This document shows, piece after piece, positions 10,964 through 64,000 of a stretch of DNA of 64,000 bases; positions within the stretch are counted from its first letter, which is position 1, and every line of letters starts with the position of its first letter. The stretch is taken from the NCBI GenBank assembly GCA_945910005.1, contig OX246749.1, forward strand, positions 35,888,687-35,952,686, in the 5' to 3' direction. Under the pieces are notes generated by a model. It searched no databases. It was not told the origin of the DNA and worked only from the letters and a program-made list of their open reading frames with translations. The DNA is from Isoperla grammatica. Taxonomy: Eukaryota > Arthropoda > Insecta > Plecoptera > Perlodidae. Position numbers and translations under genes: made by a program.

Positions 10964-12101
10964 GCTGCGAGTTGTGTGCGCACAGTAATATTCAAGTATC
11001 CTTTCCGGGCACACTTTTTGTCGATTACGTACACGCACGTACATGCTCTTCGGCAAACGCAAACGGTCACAATAGAACATAACCTACGACATTTAACGAA
11101 CGACCGAATACGAAATTGACACAATGAGATTGGCATAAAGTTAATCGCGACCATCAAAGTATATTTAACGAGCAACGATTATAAACAATATATATAACCC
11201 GTCGTTGATAGTTAGGCCTGTGTGCGATCCCACTACACGAATCACAATACCCTGATATAAAAGAGATGAAAGACTACATTCTACGATAAGGTAAATAGGA
11301 ACATAGTGAATACACACACAGTAACAGGAAACAATAGTACCATTATTAAAACCACATAAAATTAAATTTTTTTTTTTTTTTAAATATCTCGAGACGCTTA
11401 ACAATATTAAAAATATATTCATGATCATTGATCAGGTTAAAACTGGATTTTAAAAAATATCATCAGTTGTTATTGGTGAAATAAATCAATAACAGTTCGT
11501 TACTTAATTTCCCCCAAAACGATTAAAATATTTGTAACGTTTTTAATAGTTTTTACGAAACTACATCGTGGGGTAGCGTTCTCAATATATAGGCTCGCTA
11601 CAAAACCTTAATTTTGCGTGGTTTTAGTAGTGTAACTACTCCTCCACCTTAAATAAATACCATTACACTATGATCCAAATCCAACAACGAAATATAATCT
11701 AGAATGACAATGCAGCCAAAAAAACTATATTTTACTGAATCAAATGTTTGTGTTTTACATACATAGTTAATGCAGAACAAAAATATGTTTGAACTGGTGA
11801 GCATTGTCATAAACAACATTAAATGTAAACCTATGGACAGATTACAAGTTCAAATTAACATTGAATCACTGAAAACGGTACATATTCACACATTATAAAC
11901 AGAACAAAAAAGAACATTTTTATTTTCTATTTTCCGTGCGTGTTTTATGGATCAGAATACCGCCGATAAAAGGATGCTACGCCGTAATCGAGAACTAACG
12001 CCATTTACTGGCGTCATACTGGCATATACTGGCAGCTTTTCTTACCTTGAGTAGCTATCACACAGAGCAGAAGGATAAGATTCTATAGCTATCTATGTAC
12101 C
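10964..12101. other. Non-coding
   Basis: No supported gene or strong repeat in this AT-rich stretch. Confidence 0.45.
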
Positions 12102-12260
12102 TACAGTGAAACTTCTGTGAACTATAACGAACTCTTGAGGACCTAATTACAGTATTATTTCGTTATAAAGAACATTTCTTTATAAAGATGGTACCTCTAC
12201 ATGCGTAAGAACCTTTTGGGACCTCAAAAACAGTTTGTTATATAGAAAAGTTCCACTGTA
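12102..12260. mobile_element. Pogo/Tigger-like MITE
   Basis: The left end is TACAGTGAAACTTCT and the right end AAGTTCCACTGTA, both in TA context. CAGTG-A-A-C-type termini flanked by TA are typical of pogo/Tigger elements of the Tc1-mariner group. It is 159 bp and non-coding. Confidence 0.6.
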
Positions 12261-12273
12261 TAATGATTACAGC

Positions 12274-12621
12274 CAGGGTGCGAATTGACAGCTTGGCAGA
12301 GGGGGGGATGACAAAGTTAGTATCTGTGTGAGCAGTAAGGAGCCTGGGGCAAAGCCCCAGCCGCCGGAGGCAAAAAAAGATGTAAGGTACGTATTATTAC
12401 CCTCGAGATGGCCTTAGAAGCGATCTAAGATATTCCTGGCTAGGAATATAAAGGTGTACATTGACGCGTTATTTATTAACGTTAGGCGATAAAGTCACTC
12501 AATATGATATGAGAAGAGATGGGTATCCAGAGGTGGGGATACCTTACAGTAAAACAGAGCCAGGGATGAAATTACCAGAGGGGGGAAAATCCCCCCATCC
12601 CCCCCGTCAATTCGCACCCTG
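12274..12621. mobile_element. TIR element, hAT-like ends
   Basis: CAGGGTGCGAATTGAC (12274-12289) is exactly inverted at 12606-12621. Poly-G and poly-C runs lie just inside the ends. No clear target duplication was seen. Confidence 0.65.
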
Positions 12622-12797
12622 AATATAGATAGCCCTACTAGACACCAAGCTATGTAATACACATGAATAATTATACTCTCCCCAATGTAACTAGTCTCGT
12701 ACCCTTATCTACCATGCACGCTGATTTAACGATAATCAACAGATACTTGGCGTTGTTTTGCACGTTCGTAGATGTGATCTTCCGCTTAGTAGAGTCA

Positions 12798-13177
12798 AAG
12801 ATTACTGAGTGGGGAAGATAGTTCATCCATATGAGAATTCGTCTGCGCGTGTCTGAGCGAAATTTTCCAAGTTCGACGTGTAGTTCGAATTCTCACCGCA
12901 AGAGTCGCTCTTCCAAAAGTTTAAAACTCAAGGTCCACTAAATCCCCTGGCACGTACTAGCGATCTAGTAGACCTTGTTTAACGGTAACGAAGTCAAACG
13001 CAAGGTCTACTAGATCGCTAGTAGCCGCCAGGGGATTTAGTGGACCTTGGTCAAACGTGCAGGGCTAGCGCTCCTTGCGGAGAGAATTCGAACTAGTGGT
13101 GACTTAAAATTTTTTGCTAAAACTCGCGCAGATATTTTAACACGGCGATGAAACATCTTCCCCACTCAGGTATCTTT
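12798..13177. mobile_element. Nested fold-back element
   Basis: The outer inverted ends carry CTGAGTGGGGAAGAT (left) and ATCTTCCCCACTCAG (right). Inside is a second long inverted repeat at 12929-13049, whose arms contain AAGGTCCACTAAATCCCCTG. The whole segment can fold back. Confidence 0.65.
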
Positions 13178-13451
13178 GGTAGAGTGCACACACAAGCCTC
13201 ATTAACCATGCGCACTGTTCCAGGGAACCCTAATAGACCTGTTTTAACTAGATGGTAGAAACTAGGAACTAGAGGGTAGGAAAAAAAAATGAGTTGGTAC
13301 CATTGGATTCTGATATTTCGTAAGCACGAGAATTTTTACTTTGGGGTAACTTTAGACACTAAGCTAATACGTACATACATGAATAATTATGATATAGGCT
13401 GTATAGGTATCAAGCTCGCATATTGGGCCGCGACGATCAAAGCGTTCTTAC

Positions 13452-13499
13452 CTCGCTCGCCGGGCCGGAAAAACTGGCGTCGTTTTACGATCGGTACAA
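13452..13499 (-). other. Candidate internal exon, unassigned
   Basis: A short open GC-rich segment ends at a strong donor GAG|GTAAGA on the minus strand. Its acceptor is weak (ATATAAG). Phase fits the candidate exon at 13972-14048 (two bases left over, one needed). The product is not recognised. Confidence 0.15.
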
Positions 13500-13685
13500 C
13501 TTATATTTGATAATATCACAACGAGACGTTTTTATATGCGAAAGAAAGTATTGTGTATAGAAGCTCTAGTCAATTAGATCACGTTATGTCTATACTATTC
13601 CTACGCATGGATATAAATGGTAGACCAAGATACATCTTCTTCTTCTTCTTATGCCAACAGTTGACCTAAATAAATAAATGCATTT

Positions 13686-13905
13686 AAAAATAAATTCACA
13701 TTAAGAGTCTACCCACTCAGTAATGAAACTGATTTGCAGAGGGGGACTTTAATTTAAAGAGACTAAACCAACCCTGTAGGCTCCGAACACCGTAGACGAG
13801 TGAGCGATAACCAATCAAAGATCTATACGTCAAATATGAATCAGTGATTGGACAGTGCGAACACCTGCGGACAAATGTCAGAATCAACAAGGCCGATTTT
13901 TTCGC
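13686..13905 (+). repeat. Dispersed repeat family R1, truncated copy
   Basis: Shares GAGTCTACCCACTCAGTAA, CTGTAGGCTCCGAACACC and ACAGTGCGAACACC-type blocks in order with 27451-27748 and 33362-33655. This copy stops about 70 bp before the others. It is an unclassified short interspersed element. Confidence 0.65.
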
Positions 13906-13971
13906 GTTTCCCAGTAGAGATAGGATTCTATATTTTTTATTTTTATTTCTTTAGGATACGTACTTACTTAC

Positions 13972-14048
13972 TTTCGCTGAGATTCTAACAAGTGTGTCAT
14001 TCTACGACGCGAGGATCGTCCTCTATCGGTATCGGGGATGGCAACTCG
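13972..14048 (-). other. Candidate internal exon, unassigned
   Basis: Between an acceptor TTAATTTAG and a donor GTAAGTAAG the minus strand is open for 25 codons, beginning RVAIPDTDRGRSSRRRMTHL. I do not recognise it. The sequence is less AT-rich than its surroundings. Confidence 0.2.
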
Positions 14049-16907
14049 CTAAATTAACGGTATTTTATCGACGTATTGAGAACGCGTCCAAAATACTGAA
14101 ATAGCGATCTATGCACGATTAGATTCGTACGAGCTAAACAATTAATTTAAAAACTTTCAAATACTGTCATTTTGACTATTTTTATTGCTGTAATCAATTA
14201 ACTCTAAATTACTTGATTAATTAATTAATTACAGAAATAACGACTGTAAAATTACGATAGTTCAAAGTTATTAACTTCGTTGCTTAGCTGATACATAATC
14301 AGATCGTAACATCACTCAATACCTTGAAGCGTTTTCAAGATCTATAAAAAAAAAAAAACATTAACTTCACGAACTAGGGCCCCTTCACCGTTGAAAACTC
14401 GCATAAACTGTTCATAAGCCGACCAGTAAAATATAATCATCGCTGAGCTTTGAACGAAGTAATGCATATTGGTATACCATTATATCTACACCCTACAGTC
14501 TACATAATATAATCCTCTGCCCGCAGTGCGTACATAAAAAATTTAAATTTATTTCGTCGGAAAACGTATCGTGGAATTTTTACAATCAATTGAACCAGCC
14601 AATTTAAACATTATTTACAATAATAGAAATACGACCTCACTAGTACCGCGTTAGAAAATATAAATTTTTCGATCCGATCAAAGTTTGTTCGTATAAGAAA
14701 CTAATCACTAGGACTACAAAAGTGCGCGAAGTTGGCCGCGTTAACGACACGGGTCGTTAAGTAGACGATCGTTACTGCGTTTAACCTGCCGTGCACGTTA
14801 ACACTAGAAGCGACTAACGCTGATCAATCGTACTCGTTAACAAGGCAAACGAAATCGCTACGCCAACTTCCCCGTCGTAACGCGAAACTAATCTACAATT
14901 TTGTATACTTCCATTACGCGGTAACAGTGTGCACCGCAAACACACACACGATCTACGTGTTTACGTTTGTTACATACAAAAAAATTAGAGACAAAGCACA
15001 TAAACGTAATCGATATTCTCTCGAATCGTAACACGAAACATTAAAATTTGAAAGTGTACCAAACTGTCTTCCTATCGGCCACGATGCGTTCAACGCATCT
15101 AGGCACGATGGTCGTGCATTTTTTTTTTTATATATTCAATACATTTTGTGTATACATAAATTTATATTTTTCTTATAAGAACTTCATTATTTTTGTCACA
15201 GAATTTTTTGGAAAAAAACGTCATTGTTATACACGTAAAATTACCCTGCTAAATTGAGATACCTATAAATATTTATAATATGTACAATACAAACTAAGCT
15301 TAGACTGTGCAGACATTTTACTCTGTGTAGTAAAATTTATTTATTTATTTAATGTCTATCCTATTTACAAAGGAGGACCTTAATTACAAAGGAGGTTTTT
15401 CCCCGTAAGACCGTTAGTTGATCTATGCACAACGTCTCGGCTACATTACTACAATACTAGGAACACACTTAAATAGTATCAATTTATGTGAAACTTACGG
15501 GAAAAACACAACATCGATGAGGCAGATTTGTTTACTGAAAGGCACACGACAACAATCCGAAATGTTTACGAAAATTTCTTCTTGAAAAACGTATCATCGT
15601 TTTGACATTTAGAAGAGAAAAAAAATTCAAGAAAGATATTTTGTTTTCCCTCGTCAGATGATTTGGATGGTTTATATTTATATGGTTTATATATAATTGT
15701 CACGTAGCATTAACACCTTTGAAATAATAGTTGTAATAGTGGCTGTCATATTAGTAAAACCCTTGACTGCTGTTAGACGCTTGTAAAATAAGTACGTACG
15801 GTATTCCTTTCGTGTTCGCTCGTTTTTAGAACGTTGACGCTATCCGCCGCCCCTAAACAGTTTGTGTACTGGGTCTAAAAACTTAACCAGGATCACAAAT
15901 ACACAACCACCATACGCAGTGCCAAATGATAGCGTGCGGTCGTAAGGATATACAACTATTGTCCACGCATCTAGTGTTTACACCTCGACGTTTGCTCCGT
16001 TCGATCTGTGATATTTCTACACGAATCTGCTCTTTGCGAAGCACGAGATTCGAACTGTGCGACAATTCACGTTTGGCATTTTAGTACAATATCGAAAATT
16101 ATTTCTTTACAGTACATATTACGGAGGGATTCGTATTTACAGGTTTTCTAAAGTGTAACTACGTAATTCGTTTTTAATTCTCTTGTGCGGTTACGATCGT
16201 GTACGATTGAACTATTACCTGTCCCGTTGCTAAGTATGGTCAGTGGGATTAAAATGGCGTTCTCCTTTGAAAAAAAAACACTTGCTGTGAATTCATTTCC
16301 GTCGACTCTCGTAACGAACGAACGACTAGAAAATAGACTGGAGAATTTTTCTTACACAAATCAAGCTTGGGAGACAGGACATTTTCCACGTTCGCATCTA
16401 CGATAACGAAATGGGCTAATAGAATAATCACATACCAATTGATATTCTTTCTATCACTTGATTCTGTTGAGTGGTAGGCCCACTCTAATGGCTTTGAGCA
16501 TGAGGAAAAAACAAATAAAATGCTTTGGATTAAGATTAAGTGAGCAAGGACAACCAATCGACTGACTAAATGATATATGTAGTAAATAAATAAATATTAA
16601 ATTCCCATTTCTATCTTCTAGGTTTGCGGTACGTATACGTACGTTACGATAACTCTAATCCCTGTCTAGTACCCGTGATCAGATGTTACGATTCATTACT
16701 TTTCAACTAATTCTGTACCAGCTAGCTAGCTATAGATGAAGGTTTTTGCCATAGATTTTAAAAACAAAATTGTCGACTCCGATTTCTAACAAATCGACGC
16801 GAACACTTGACGAGGAACGTAGGTATCGTTGTACATTCCCAAGGTATCGAGACGATGACTCGGATCAAAGCTCCGAGTACGGAGTAAATGTCAGTCTGGT
16901 TACTCAC
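14049..16907. other. Mostly non-coding
   Basis: No recognised gene. Two other open minus-strand segments with splice-like borders are visible: about 16424-16490 (contains WAYHSTESSDRKNINW) and 15494-15529. Their phases do not all join, so no gene is called. Confidence 0.35.
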
Positions 16908-16978
16908 TGTGCCGGCTAATGACAGCTCCTTCTTCAGTCGTCAGTTGATCGTTGTGGTTTGGGTGACTATTCAGACGA
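16908..16978 (-). other. Candidate internal exon, unassigned
   Basis: Bounded by acceptor GCGTTGTAG and a strong donor GTGAGTAAC on the minus strand, with one open frame containing NHNDQLTTEEGAVISRH. It lies just downstream of the anoctamin minisatellite. It could be an alternative exon of that locus or part of another gene. Confidence 0.2.
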
Positions 16979-18006
16979 CTACAACGCATTGAGACACGGA
17001 CTGTCTCAGATCATATAGAAGGGCTTCTCCTCTTCCTTCCCTCTGAGGCGGGGGGTGGCGGGGGGTGTCGCATTGAAACGGGGGCCGGCCCCCCACCCCT
17101 CCTGATCGACGAGCAACACCGGAAGTCTGCGGGGATGTTGGGGGGCAGAGGGGGGCGTACTCGGACCCAAGTCGGCCCCCTCCTGATCGGAGAACAACAA
17201 CGGATGTCTCAGGAGGTGAAGGGGGGCGAAGCCCTCGTCGGAGTGGAGTCTCGGATGTATGTGGGGGAGGTGGAAGGGGACGAAGGGGTGCGTACTCAGA
17301 CCCTCCCGATCGGAGAGCAACGTCGGACGACTGCGGGGGTGGAGTGGGGCGGAAGGGGGCGTACTCAGACCCTCCCGATCGGAGAGCAACATCGGACGAC
17401 TGCGGGGGTTAATGGGGGTGGAAGGGGGCGTGCTCAGACTCTCCTGATCGGAGAGCAACATCGGATGACTGTGGGGGGTGGATGGGGGCGTACTCAGACC
17501 AGGGCCTTGCTCGGAGAGCAGTATTGGATGTCCGAGAGGGTGGAAGGAGGCGGAGGAGAATGTGCTCAGACCAGGGCCTTGCTCAGAGAGTGGTATCGGA
17601 TGTCCGAGCGGGTGGAGGGGGACGGAGGGGGGCGTGCTCAGACCAGCACCTTGCTCGGAGAGCAGTATCGGATGTCCGAGGGAGTAAAGGGAGACAGAGG
17701 GGGGTGTGCGCAGACCAGCGCTGGCCCCTCCTTGCTCGGAGAGTAGTATCGGATGTCTGAGAGGGTGGTGGGAGGCGGAGGAGAGCATACTCAGACCAGG
17801 ACCTTGCTCGGAGAGCAGTATCGGATGTCCGAGGGAGTGAAGTGAGGCGGAGGGGGGCATGCTCAGACCAGGACCTTGCTCGGAAAGCAGTATCGGATGT
17901 CCGAGAGGGTGGAAGGTGGCGGAGGGGAGCGTGCTCAGACCAATGCCTTGCTCGGAGAGTAGTATCGGATGTCCGAGCGGGTGGAGGGTGGCGGAGGGGG
18001 GCGTGC

Positions 18007-63888
<45,882 letters not shown>

Positions 63889-64000
63889 CTGTAGCGAAAT
63901 AAACATGGTAACAACATAAATTAAATTAAATTAAATTAAAAATTAAAAAACTATTTTAACAGATTTTGGATAATTTAAAACCATTGAATCTGTTTAACTA

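Overview
This window is animal nuclear DNA. Two intron-containing genes have GT-AG introns and consistent phases, and the rest is dense with animal-type DNA transposons, LINE fragments, microsatellites and a Ty3/Gypsy element. The organism cannot be named. Frequent dispersed TAGGCCTA-type motifs, AT-rich introns and the mix of miniature elements suggest a marine invertebrate. That is an inference, not an identification.

Layout. 1-3059: transposon-derived DNA, including a 1.1 kb hAT-like element with a perfect 8-bp target duplication that carries a nested piggyBac-like element. 3060-5811 (+): a complete five-exon RABL2 gene (199 codons), a small ciliary GTPase. 5812-16900: mostly non-coding, with several fold-back elements and a few unassigned open minus-strand segments that have splice-like borders. 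18007-63888 (-): an anoctamin (TMEM16) gene. I placed 15 well-supported exons plus one candidate upstream exon. All phases join and total 2565 nt (854 residues and a stop). All five acidic residues of the known Ca2+ site are present. The true 5' end lies beyond the window.

The anoctamin gene is unusual for repeated duplication of exon edges. The 3' end of one exon with its splice donor is repeated ten times (41.97-43.54 kb). The end of another exon is duplicated between (GA)n runs (48.85/48.94 kb). A third exon is partly duplicated and broken in its 5' intron (26.69 kb). The last exon runs into a minisatellite that begins at the stop codon (17.1-18.05 kb). The introns carry hAT-like miniature elements, four of them (24.4, 31.4, 35.1 and 44.2 kb) with perfect 8-bp target duplications, long-inverted-repeat elements whose end has expanded into a 51-bp satellite, a 5'-truncated LINE and several LINE 3' fragments.

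49605-63032 (+, antisense to the gene, probably inside its 5' intron): a Ty3/Gypsy retrotransposon with one internal region and four LTR copies in the order LTR-16 bp-LTR-16 bp-LTR-gag-pol-LTR. It has a Lys-tRNA-type primer site, a GGGAAAC slippery heptamer with a downstream hairpin at the gag-pol overlap, an intact protease-RT-RNase H-integrase frame and a polypurine tract. The LTRs contain internal ~190-bp repeats in 4, 4, 3 and 2 copies. Gag is broken by one frame change. No CRISPR arrays, bacterial operons or rRNA genes were seen.
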